Assembly: GCA_050695655.1 (NCBI GenBank)
Contig: JBOGTU010000121.1
Location: 1-5,810, forward strand
Length of the DNA: 5,810 bases
Source: DATKQD01 sp050695655
GTDB taxonomy: Bacteria; Chloroflexota; JAJPGV01
Direction: 5' to 3'
Part shown: one piece after another, positions 1 to 5,102 of the stretch
Layout of the letters: each line of letters starts with the position of its first letter
How positions within the stretch are numbered: the stretch's first letter is position 1
Notes under the pieces: generated by a model
Seen by the model: only the letters and a program-made list of their open reading frames with translations
What the model was told of the DNA's origin: nothing
The model's database searches: none
Made by a program: the position numbers and the translations under genes

Positions 1-1
1 T

Positions 2-478
2 CGCGCGGCCATCGCCGAGTTCCAGCCGGCCTTCGGGCGTACCGAGCTGCTGCACATCGGCGAGCGGAGCCTGAGGCTGCTGCTGGCCAAGAACCCGGTC
101 GGTTGCAACGAAGTGCTGCGGACCATCCTGCGCGATCCAGAGCCACTCCACCTCTGTCTGGCGCTCAACGACCGCGCGGCGGATGGTGCCGACGTGTCGT
201 GGATATGGGATGTGGATTTCGAGATGCTCGCCGGCCGCTGCCGGCGCCTGCTGCTGGCTGGGACGCGGGCGGAGGAGCTGGCGCTGCGGCTCAAGTACGC
301 CGGCCTGCCGCCCGAACAGCTATGCCTGGAACGAGACCCTTACGCCGCTGTGCAGCGCCTGCTCGAAGGCACACCATCCGGCGGCCGCGCTTACGCGGTA
401 CCCACCTACACGGCCCTATTGGATCTGCACGCCTCACTCGCCGCGGCCGGCCTGGCGCGGGCCTTCTGGGATGACTGA
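2..478 (+). CDS. murT: MurT, lipid II isoglutaminyl synthase Mur-ligase-like subunit (3' part, 5' end outside window)
   Basis: This is the last 158 codons of MurT, open to the left edge. MurT is the ATP-using partner of GatD. The cytoplasmic complex activates the alpha-carboxyl of D-Glu in lipid II and amidates it to D-isoglutamine with ammonia from glutamine. The visible part begins near the end of the Mur-ligase central domain (FGRTE at visible residues 11-15), followed by the C-terminal DUF1727 domain with LLAKNPVGCNE (28-37), ALNDRAADGADVSWIWDVDF (54-73) and the terminal PTYTALLDL (134-142). The Asp of DVSW (visible residue 64) is probably the Asp that MurT donates to complete the GatD catalytic triad, as described for the Staphylococcus and Streptococcus complexes; I infer this from the motif. 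The N-terminal ATP-binding region lies upstream, roughly 60% of a protein usually near 440 residues. A GTG at 113 is internal. GatD follows after 68 nt. Confidence 0.93.
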   Translation, partial: RAAIAEFQPAFGRTELLHIGERSLRLLLAKNPVGCNEVLRTILRDPEPLHLCLALNDRAADGADVSWIWDVDFEMLAGRCRRLLLAGTRAEELALRLKYAGLPPEQLCLERDPYAAVQRLLEGTPSGGRAYAVPTYTALLDLHASLAAAGLARAFWDD

Positions 479-537
479 CGAGCCTGAAGCAACCGTCGAG
501 GCACGTTACGATGTGTCCACGGTGGAAGCTGGCACCC

Positions 538-541
538 GAGG
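538..541 (+). promoter_or_regulatory. Shine–Dalgarno of gatD deciding the ATG at 547
   Basis: GAGG lies 5 nt before the ATG at 547. A second GAGG at 498-501 lies 9 nt before an in-frame ATG at 511, so the ribosome-binding evidence alone does not settle the start. Family length (243 residues in Staphylococcus aureus GatD) and the beginning of recognisable homology shortly after 547 favour this one. Confidence 0.55.
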
Positions 542-546
542 AACGC

Positions 547-1278
547 ATGGCCCAACCTGAGCTGCGCCTCGCCTGGCTGTATCCGGACAGCATGAGCTTG
601 TACGGCGATCGCGGCAACGTCATCGCCCTCGGCAAACGCGCCGAGTGGCGCGGAGTGAAGGTGACGGTGGTGCCGGTGAGCCACGGCGAGAAGCTGGAGG
701 AGACGCCGGATGTGGTGCTGTTTGGTGGCGGGCAGGACCGCGAGCAGCGCGGCTTGGAGGAGGATTTTCTCGCCTTGAAGGGGCCGCGTTTGCGAGAGGC
801 GATCGAAGACGACGTTCCCGTGCTGGCCGTCTGCGGTGGCTTTCAGATGCTGGCGCACGGCTATCGGGATGCCGACGGCACCAACATCCGCGGCCTAGGC
901 GTGCTCGATGCAACCACCGCCGCCCCGCCGCGTGGCGCGGCTCGCTGCATCGGCAATGTGGTGGTCCATACGGAGTGCGCCGGCGACCTGGTGGGCTTTG
1001 AGAATCACGGCGGTCGCACCGAGCTGGGGTCGTGCGCGCCCCTGGGACGGGTGCTGTCCGGCCGGGGCAACAACGGGCGCGATGGTACCGAGGGTGCGCG
1101 CTATCGGAACTGCTTTGGCACCTATCTGCACGGATCGCTGCTGCCCAAGAACCCTCGCTTCACGGACTTGCTGCTCACACTGGCCGTGCGCCGCCATGAG
1201 CCTGATTGGCAGCCGGCGCCGCTGGACGATGCCATCGAGGAGCGCGCGCACAACGCTGCCCTGGCGCAGGCACGGTAG
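547..1278 (+). CDS. gatD: GatD, lipid II isoglutaminyl synthase glutamine amidotransferase subunit
   Basis: This is a class I (triad) glutamine amidotransferase of the CobB/CobQ-like type. It hydrolyses glutamine and passes ammonia to MurT for amidation of D-Glu in lipid II. From the ATG at 547 it is 243 residues, the same length as the staphylococcal protein. The N-terminus has the family signature LYPDSMSLYGDRGN (residues 11-24). FGGGQDREQ (59-67) follows. The nucleophile is Cys96 in LAVCGGFQML, and the catalytic His is His195 in GTYLHGSLLPKNP. The C-terminus (PLDDAIEERAHNAAL) is typical. The triad Asp is absent from GatD and is expected from MurT, which lies directly upstream. An in-frame ATG at 511 would add 12 residues without family resemblance. 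The ROK gene begins 2 nt after the TAG, so the genes are probably co-transcribed and translationally coupled. Confidence 0.94.
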   Translation: MAQPELRLAWLYPDSMSLYGDRGNVIALGKRAEWRGVKVTVVPVSHGEKLEETPDVVLFGGGQDREQRGLEEDFLALKGPRLREAIEDDVPVLAVCGGFQMLAHGYRDADGTNIRGLGVLDATTAAPPRGAARCIGNVVVHTECAGDLVGFENHGGRTELGSCAPLGRVLSGRGNNGRDGTEGARYRNCFGTYLHGSLLPKNPRFTDLLLTLAVRRHEPDWQPAPLDDAIEERAHNAALAQAR

Positions 1279-1280
1279 CC

Positions 1281-2270
1281 ATGCCTGGAGCGCGCTACAT
1301 CGGGATTGACCTCGGCGGCACGCTCGTGCGCGCGGCGCTGGGCGATGCGGCCGGCCAAGTGCTGCACCGAGCCGACGCGGCAACACACGCAGAGCGCGGC
1401 GAAGCCGCCATTGTTGACGGCATCGCCGCCCTGGTACGCCAGGCCGCCAACGGCACGCGCCTGGCGGATGTGGCCGCGGTCGCGCTGGGAGCGCCGGGCC
1501 CGGTGGATCCGGTGAGCGGCACGTTGTACGACGCGCCAAACCTGGTGAAGGGCGAGTTCCGCATCAAGGCCATGCTGGAGCAGCGCCTGGAGGTACCGGT
1601 GCACGTCGCCAACGATGCCAATGTGGCGGCCGTCGGTGAGTGGCGCTACGGTGGGCATGGCGATAGCCAGCACCTGGTGTACATCACCGTGAGCACCGGT
1701 GTAGGCGCGGGCATCATCGCCGACGGGCGCGTGCTTGATGGCTTCAACCGCACCGCGGGAGAGGTGGGCCACATGGTCATCGACCCCAACGGCCCGCCCT
1801 GCAACTGCGGCAACCGGGGGTGCGTGGAAGCGTTCTGCTCCGGCACGCACATCGGCGAGCGCGCCCGCGAGGCACTGGCGCGCGGCGAATCCAGCCGCAT
1901 GCTGGAGCTGGCCGGCGGCATTATCGACGGCGTCACCTCCAAGCAGGTGGTCGCGGCTGCTCAGCAGGGCGATGCCCTGGCCGGCCGCATCTTTCATGAG
2001 GCAGCCGACCACCTGGGCATGGCGGTGGTGAACGTGATCCACCTCCTCAGCCCGGAGTACGTGGTTATTGGCGGCGGTGTGAGCCAGGCGGGCGAGCTGC
2101 TTTTTGGCCCGGTTCGCGATCGGGTTGCCCGAACGGCCATGACCTTGCCGGCCAAGAACGTGCACGTCGTTCCCGCGCGCCTGGGTGTGGACTCGGGCCT
2201 CATTGGCGCGGTCGGCATGGCCATCATGGCTGCTGCCCCAGATGCAAGGCCGCCCTCGTCGGCGAGCTGA
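1281..2270 (+). CDS. ROK-family sugar kinase (glucokinase-like)
   Basis: This 329-residue cytoplasmic protein should phosphorylate a hexose or amino-hexose with ATP. The phosphate-binding loop is at the very N-terminus (IGIDLGGTLVRAAL, residues 7-20), so there is no winged-helix DNA-binding domain. It is therefore a kinase, not a NagC/XylR-type repressor. The catalytic base is Asp112 in VANDANVAAVGE (109-120). VSTGVGAGII (137-146) is the second glycine-rich segment. TAGEVGH (158-164) with CNCGNRGCVEA (174-184) gives the ROK zinc site: His164, Cys174, Cys176 and Cys181. EYVVIGGGVS (259-268) is the adenosine-binding strand and loop. The ATG at 1281 lies 2 nt after the gatD stop with only a weak AGG upstream, which suggests coupling to gatD translation. 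Glucose is the default guess. Because of the neighbours, N-acetylglucosamine or another wall sugar is possible, but specificity cannot be read from sequence. Confidence 0.92.
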   Translation: MPGARYIGIDLGGTLVRAALGDAAGQVLHRADAATHAERGEAAIVDGIAALVRQAANGTRLADVAAVALGAPGPVDPVSGTLYDAPNLVKGEFRIKAMLEQRLEVPVHVANDANVAAVGEWRYGGHGDSQHLVYITVSTGVGAGIIADGRVLDGFNRTAGEVGHMVIDPNGPPCNCGNRGCVEAFCSGTHIGERAREALARGESSRMLELAGGIIDGVTSKQVVAAAQQGDALAGRIFHEAADHLGMAVVNVIHLLSPEYVVIGGGVSQAGELLFGPVRDRVARTAMTLPAKNVHVVPARLGVDSGLIGAVGMAIMAAAPDARPPSSAS

Positions 2271-2336
2271 CCCGCCTCTGCCACGCCCCGGCGTGCCACC
2301 AAGCGGCGCGGCGCCAACAAGAGCCGCCTGCAGCCG

Positions 2337-2366
2337 GTGTCACACCTTCGCTTGCGGTGCTACACT
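2337..2366 (+). promoter_or_regulatory. Candidate promoter of the toxin–antitoxin pair (leaderless)
   Basis: A -10-like hexamer TACACT (2361-2366) lies 6 nt before the GTG at 2373. Transcription would start at or within a base or two of that codon. A GTGTCA at 2337-2342 matches 4 of 6 positions of the -35 consensus with an 18-bp spacer. The same TACACT with nearly the same spacing precedes the amidase operon on the other strand. No Shine–Dalgarno is visible before GTG 2373, which fits a leaderless message. This is inference from pattern only. Confidence 0.4.
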
Positions 2367-2372
2367 TGCTTC

Positions 2373-2642
2373 GTGCCGACTGTGCGCCCGCGCCACACGA
2401 TTTCGGAGACGGACACCATCGCCGAGGCGCTGAATGACGCCGCGCAGCATTGGCCGGCCGATGCTGACAGCCGCTCTAAATTGCTGTTGCACCTCATTGA
2501 TACGGGGCACGAGGCGGTTCTCAATGCGCAGGAGCAGGCCCGCACTCAGCGGCGCGAGGCCATCGCCCGAGCCAGCGGCGCACTGACGGGCGCTTACGGC
2601 GCCGACTATCTGGCCCGGCTGCGACGGGACTGGCCAGCGTGA
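2373..2642 (+). CDS. Antitoxin of a VapBC-type pair, ribbon-helix-helix-like
   Basis: This 89-residue protein lies directly upstream of a PIN toxin and should neutralise it and autoregulate the operon. Residues 7-14 (RHTISETD) look like the DNA-contacting beta strand. They are followed by helix TIAEALNDAAQHWP (15-28), a turn, and helix SRSKLLLHLIDTGHEAVL (33-50), an order like the ribbon-helix-helix fold. The remaining charged tail (about 51-89, rich in Arg, Gln and Ala) would wrap the toxin. I chose the GTG at 2373 because it lies 6 nt after a -10-like TACACT. A GTG at 2337 would add 12 residues (including two Cys) that overlap the promoter, and a GTG at 2382 is also possible. The stop overlaps the toxin ATG by one base. 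The fold and role are inferred from the pattern and position; the exact antitoxin family is not certain. Confidence 0.72.
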   Translation: MPTVRPRHTISETDTIAEALNDAAQHWPADADSRSKLLLHLIDTGHEAVLNAQEQARTQRREAIARASGALTGAYGADYLARLRRDWPA

Positions 2643-3037
2643 TGGTGCTGGACGCTTCGGTGCTGATTGCCCATTTCGATGCGGAAGACGTGCACCACCG
2701 GCGAGCGGCCGCCCTGCTGCTCGCCACGCCAGAGGAGCCACTGCACGCCAGCCAGGTCACCCTCGCCGAGGTTCTGGTTGGACCCGCCCGCGCCGGCCGT
2801 CTCCAGGAGGCTCTGGCGGCTGTGGCTGACCTGGCGGTGCTTGGGGTGGACCTGGCTCATGGCTGCCCCGCCCGGTTAGCCACACTGCGCGCCGAGAGCG
2901 GGTTGAAGTTGCCGGACTGCTGTGTACTGCTGGCGGCCGAAGAGGTGGGCGGCACAATAGCCACCTTCGATCCGCGGCTGGCGGCCGCGGCGAGGAGCCG
3001 CGGGCTCCGTGTTCTCGAACACGAGACGTACGCGTAA
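2642..3037 (+). CDS. vapC: VapC-type PIN-domain ribonuclease toxin
   Basis: This 131-residue PIN domain is a typical length for VapC. Such toxins are Mg2+-dependent endoribonucleases that cut tRNA or rRNA when released from the antitoxin. The acidic metal-binding residues are all present: Asp4 in VLDASVLIA, Glu43 in TLAEVL, Asp92 in KLPDCCVLLAAE, and Asp110 in IATFDPRL. It is therefore predicted to be active. The ATG shares its A with the antitoxin TGA (TGATG), and there is no good Shine–Dalgarno, so translation is likely coupled to the antitoxin. A GTG at 2639 immediately before the ATG is an alternative start adding one residue. The RNA target cannot be predicted from this sequence. Confidence 0.88.
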   Translation: MVLDASVLIAHFDAEDVHHRRAAALLLATPEEPLHASQVTLAEVLVGPARAGRLQEALAAVADLAVLGVDLAHGCPARLATLRAESGLKLPDCCVLLAAEEVGGTIATFDPRLAAAARSRGLRVLEHETYA

Positions 3038-3185
3038 CATCGGCCTCTGGCCGGCTGATGGCGGCGATCTGACACGCGGGCTCTCTGGATCGGCGGTGTC
3101 GCCCCAAGCGTGGGGCAGCACTGCCGGCTCGGGCCCCATGAGCGGTGGCGGCTCCGGCCGGGGCGGCGTGTTCCCGAACTGCCTT
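3038..3185. other. Convergent intergenic spacer with GC-rich hairpins, possible weak terminators
   Basis: This is the spacer between the ends of vapC (+) and the amidase gene (-). A perfect 5-bp stem GCCCC/GGGGC with a 6-nt loop occupies 3101-3116. An interrupted stem pairs GACAC (3071-3075) with GTGTC (3096-3100). Neither is followed by a T run on either strand, so a Rho-independent terminator is not demonstrated. No supported gene lies here. Confidence 0.3.
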
Positions 3186-4535
3186 CTAACTAAGAGCGGC
3201 AGGCGCAGGCATGGGCGCCAGCGCCTGTTCACACCAGGCGGCGGTGGAGAGGAGTGTGTCGTCCTGCAATTGAGCGCCGACGAGCTGAGTGCCAAGCGGG
3301 AGGCGCTCCCTCGAGAGGCCGCTGGGCAGGCTGATGGCGGGCCAGCCGAACATACTCCACGGGGCCTGGAAGGAGGACTCGCCGGTGCCGGAGCGATTGG
3401 GCGGTACGCAGCCAACCGAGGGCAGCAGCAGCGCCTGCACCTCCGCCAGCAGCTGCTTGGTGGCTTGCGCGTACCGGCGGCGCAGCCGGAGGGCGTGCAG
3501 GTAGGCCGCGGCGGGGATGAGCTGGCCAGCCTGCACGGCTGACTTGAGGCGCGGCCCGTAATGCTCCCCCTGCTGATGCAGCAGGTGCGCATGCAGGGCA
3601 GCGGCTTCGGAACGCAAAATGATGAACTGCGTGGCCAGCAGCTGATCCAGCTCCACCGGCAACACCACCTCGCGGATGTCGGCCCCCATCGCCTCCAGTC
3701 GCGACGCCACCTGGAGCAGGTGATCGCGCACCTCCGGCTCGGCGCGATCCACGAAGTCTCTCACCAAGCCCAGGGTGGGCGCCCCGCCGGGTGTGAGGTG
3801 TGCCGCGGCGACATCGACCGGCGCCGCTGACGCGCTGAAGGGGTCGTTGGGATCGTGCCCCTGGACGGCCCCCAGCCACAGTGATGCGTCTTCTACCGAG
3901 CGGCAAAGTACGCCTGCATGGTCGAGCGTCCAGGCCAGCGGAAAGATGCCGCGGCGGCTGACGCGGCCGAAACTGGGCTTGAAGCCGACGATGCCACAAA
4001 ACGCGGCAGGGCGGATGACCGACCCAGCCGTTTGCGTGCCGAGCGCCAACGGCACCTGGCGCGCGGCGACGCTTGCGGCAGAACCGCTGCTGGACCCACC
4101 GGGAGTCCGGCCCAGGTTCCAGGGGTTGGTGGTCGGCGCCGGATCCGCCAGCGCGAATTGGGTGGTGGCCGTTTTGCCCAGGAGCACGGCCCCGGCCGCC
4201 TTCAGCCGCGCCACAGCTTCGGCGTCACGGGGCGCACGATAGTCGCGGAACGGCTCGAACAACGCCCCCGTGGGCAGGTCTGCCGTCCAGTAGATGTCCT
4301 TGGCGCCGAAGGCGATGCCGTGCAGGGGGCCGGACCATGACTGCTGCTCGGCGCGACGTGCGGCGGCAAGCGCACCCTCAGCGTCGAGCGCCGTCCAGGC
4401 GTGCAGCGCAGGCTCCGTGGCGGCGACGCGATCCAGCAGCGCCTGCACCAGCGCCACTGGCGACAGCTCCCGCCGCTGGATCAGCCGGCTCGCTTCGGCC
4501 GCGGTCAGCTGGGTCAGCCGCTCGTCAGCCGCCAA
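3186..4535 (-). CDS. Amidase-signature family hydrolase
   Basis: This 449-residue protein from the TTG at 4535 hydrolyses an amide bond with the Ser-cisSer-Lys triad of the amidase-signature family. The triad is intact: Lys79 in FGAKDI, cis-Ser148 in TPGGSSSGSAAS, and nucleophile Ser172 in GTQTAGSVIRPAAFCG. The 24-residue gap between the two serines equals that in FAAH and malonamidase. The N-terminal helical segment LTAAEASRLIQRRELSPVALV (10-30) is standard. The TTG start is supported by GGAGGAG 7 nt upstream; extending to the GTG at 4616 has no such support. The first 11 nt overlap the preceding small gene, so the two are probably coupled. There is no signal peptide, so it is cytoplasmic. 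The substrate is unknown. It is unlikely to be GatA of the tRNA amidotransferase, because no gatB is adjacent and the small partner is atypical, but the window is too short to rule this out. Confidence 0.9.
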   Translation of the reverse strand: MAADERLTQLTAAEASRLIQRRELSPVALVQALLDRVAATEPALHAWTALDAEGALAAARRAEQQSWSGPLHGIAFGAKDIYWTADLPTGALFEPFRDYRAPRDAEAVARLKAAGAVLLGKTATTQFALADPAPTTNPWNLGRTPGGSSSGSAASVAARQVPLALGTQTAGSVIRPAAFCGIVGFKPSFGRVSRRGIFPLAWTLDHAGVLCRSVEDASLWLGAVQGHDPNDPFSASAAPVDVAAAHLTPGGAPTLGLVRDFVDRAEPEVRDHLLQVASRLEAMGADIREVVLPVELDQLLATQFIILRSEAAALHAHLLHQQGEHYGPRLKSAVQAGQLIPAAAYLHALRLRRRYAQATKQLLAEVQALLLPSVGCVPPNRSGTGESSFQAPWSMFGWPAISLPSGLSRERLPLGTQLVGAQLQDDTLLSTAAWCEQALAPMPAPAALS

Positions 4536-4713
4536 AATCAGGCTCCTCCGCGGTGAGGTCGAGCGGCAACGAGACCACGCGGTGCAGCGCGCGAGCGGTG
4601 TCGCGCAGCGCGTCATCCAGTTCCGTGGCGCGCTCAGCCCCGTACGCCGCTAGCGCCGCCAATCGCAGCGCCTCCAGCGTGCCCGCCTCGTCCAACCCCA
4701 CATCAAAGTGCAT
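4525..4713 (-). CDS. Small GatC/AtzG-like protein, putative amidase partner
   Basis: This 62-residue protein is encoded immediately upstream of, and overlapping, the amidase gene. It is mostly helical (LEALRLAALAAYGAERATELDDALRDTARALHRVV), ending in PLDLTAEEPDFGG. A helical body followed by a short P-L-acidic-EPDF tail resembles the small subunits that accompany amidase-signature enzymes: GatC of the tRNA amidotransferase, and AtzG (DUF4089) of AtzE-type hydrolases, where the tail threads over the amidase. This resemblance is by pattern and context, not by a confident family match. The ATG at 4713 is 7 nt downstream of a -10-like TACACT, so the message is probably leaderless. The 11-nt overlap with the amidase gene suggests the two products are made together. 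If it is not a subunit it could be an uncharacterised leader gene. Confidence 0.6.
   Translation of the reverse strand: MHFDVGLDEAGTLEALRLAALAAYGAERATELDDALRDTARALHRVVSLPLDLTAEEPDFGG
4543..4549 (-). promoter_or_regulatory. Strong Shine–Dalgarno of the amidase gene deciding a TTG start
   Basis: Read on the - strand, GGAGGAG is followed by 7 nt and then TTG (4533-4535). It lies within the end of the upstream small gene. It is one of the clearest ribosome-binding sites in the window and argues for the unusual TTG initiator. Confidence 0.7.
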
Positions 4714-4720
4714 GTTGCGC

Positions 4721-4726
4721 AGTGTA
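4721..4726 (-). promoter_or_regulatory. Candidate -10 element of the small protein/amidase operon
   Basis: On the - strand TACACT lies 7 nt before the ATG at 4713, predicting a transcription start at or next to the start codon. No convincing -35 sequence is visible 16-18 bp upstream. The element is identical to the one before the antitoxin gene. Confidence 0.4.
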
Positions 4727-4782
4727 CTTGAGCGCCCTGCTGCTTGGAATAGGCAGCCTCGAGTTTCGGTCGCTCAGGCTGG

Positions 4783-4788
4783 TATTCT
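4783..4788 (+). promoter_or_regulatory. Candidate -10 element of the tRNA-Ser genes
   Basis: TATTCT ends 7 nt before the 5' end of the first tRNA, so transcription could start almost at the mature tRNA end. A good -35 is not seen. The promoter would be divergent from the amidase operon, the two -10 hexamers being about 56 bp apart. Confidence 0.35.
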
Positions 4789-4795
4789 CATAGGT

Positions 4796-4879
4796 GGAGA
4801 GGTGTCCGAGTGGTTGATGGTGCCGCTCTCGAAAAGCGGTGGGTGCTGAGCCCCGGGAGTTCGAATCTCCCCCTCTCCG
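4796..4879 (+). tRNA. tRNA-Ser (anticodon CGA)
   Basis: This is an 84-nt class II tRNA. The acceptor stem pairs GGAGAGG (4796-4802) with CCTCTCC (4872-4878) and has discriminator G at 4879, as expected for serine. The anticodon stem CCGCT/AGCGG encloses CTCGAAA, with anticodon CGA at 4830-4832, reading UCG. A long variable arm (GGGT...AGCCC) and T-arm GGGAG-TTCGAAT-CTCCC are present. CCA is not encoded. Confidence 0.96.
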
Positions 4880-4970
4880 CGGTCGGGTAGCTCCGACGGT
4901 GAGCAGCGAACGGCAATGAGACGCACCGCGTTGAGCGCTGAGCCTTCCATCGGCGCCGAGCGCGGCAACC
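4880..4970 (+). other. Spacer between the two tRNA-Ser genes
   Basis: This 91-nt spacer holds a small hairpin (GTCGG 4882-4886 with CCGAC 4893-4897) just after the first tRNA and a CGGCGCCG palindrome at 4951-4958. No clear separate promoter for the second tRNA is seen, so the pair may be one transcript. Confidence 0.4.
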
Positions 4971-5055
4971 GGAGAGGTCGCCTAGTTGGCCTAGGGCGCG
5001 GCACTGGAAATGCCGTAGGTGTTGAGCCTCGTGGGTTCGAATCCCACCCTCTCCG
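4971..5055 (+). tRNA. tRNA-Ser (anticodon GGA)
   Basis: This is an 85-nt class II tRNA. The acceptor stem is identical to that of the upstream tRNA-Ser (GGAGAGG with CCTCTCC at 5048-5054) and has discriminator G at 5055. The anticodon stem CGGCA/TGCCG encloses CTGGAAA, with anticodon GGA at 5006-5008, reading UCC and UCU. It has a long variable arm and T-arm GTGGG-TTCGAAT-CCCAC. CCA is not encoded. Its 3' half is the likely attachment site for the recombinase that ends 46 nt downstream. Confidence 0.96.
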
Positions 5056-5056
5056 C
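5028..5056. other. Inferred attachment site (tRNA-Ser 3' end) of an integrated element
   Basis: Tyrosine recombinases of phages and islands commonly integrate into the T-arm and 3' end of tRNA genes and sit next to that end, as here. The span given is the T-arm plus the 3' acceptor strand, and its exact limits are a guess. The second copy that would prove it is not in this window; the similar 3' end of the first tRNA-Ser differs in the T stem and is explained by paralogy. Confidence 0.4.
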
Positions 5057-5080
5057 AAACACCCCGGACGGTCGGTTGCT

Positions 5081-5102
5081 GCCCACGTTTTTGCCCATGT
5101 TT
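5081..5102. repeat. Imperfect 10-bp direct repeat between tRNA-Ser and the recombinase
   Basis: GCCCACGTTT (5081-5090) and GCCCATGTTT (5093-5102) match at 9 of 10 positions with a 12-bp period, about one helical turn. The second copy touches the recombinase stop codon. It could be an arm-type or accessory protein site of the integration system, or chance. The T run at 5088-5092 might help terminate tRNA transcription. Confidence 0.35.

Noticed and set aside
103..560. Other + strand frames overlapping murT (starts at 103 and 183)
   Set aside because: Out of frame with the clear DUF1727 motifs of MurT, and with no recognisable content.
895..2165. Long - strand frames opposite gatD and the ROK gene (up to 347 codons)
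   Set aside because: High-GC shadow frames. Their composition is Arg/Ala/His-rich with no motifs, while the + strand frames carry complete catalytic signatures.
3101..3116. GCCCC/GGGGC hairpin as a Rho-independent terminator
   Set aside because: The 5-bp stem is not followed by a T run on either strand, so it is kept only as a weak structural note within the spacer.
4536..4616. Extending the amidase N-terminus to a GTG at 4616
   Set aside because: The added 27 residues are Arg/Ser-rich, overlap the small gene in another frame, and lack the ribosome-binding site that the TTG at 4535 has.
3009..4849. Several + strand frames opposite the amidase gene
   Set aside because: Low-complexity Arg/Ser/Pro-rich shadows of the amidase, with no family motifs or ribosome-binding sites.
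4860..5056. Shared TTCGAATC...CCTCTCCGC at the ends of both tRNAs as a possible attL/attR pair
   Set aside because: The T stems differ (GGGAG/CTCCC versus GTGGG/CCCAC), both tRNAs are complete with different anticodons, and only 91 nt separate them. Paralogous serine tRNAs explain the similarity.
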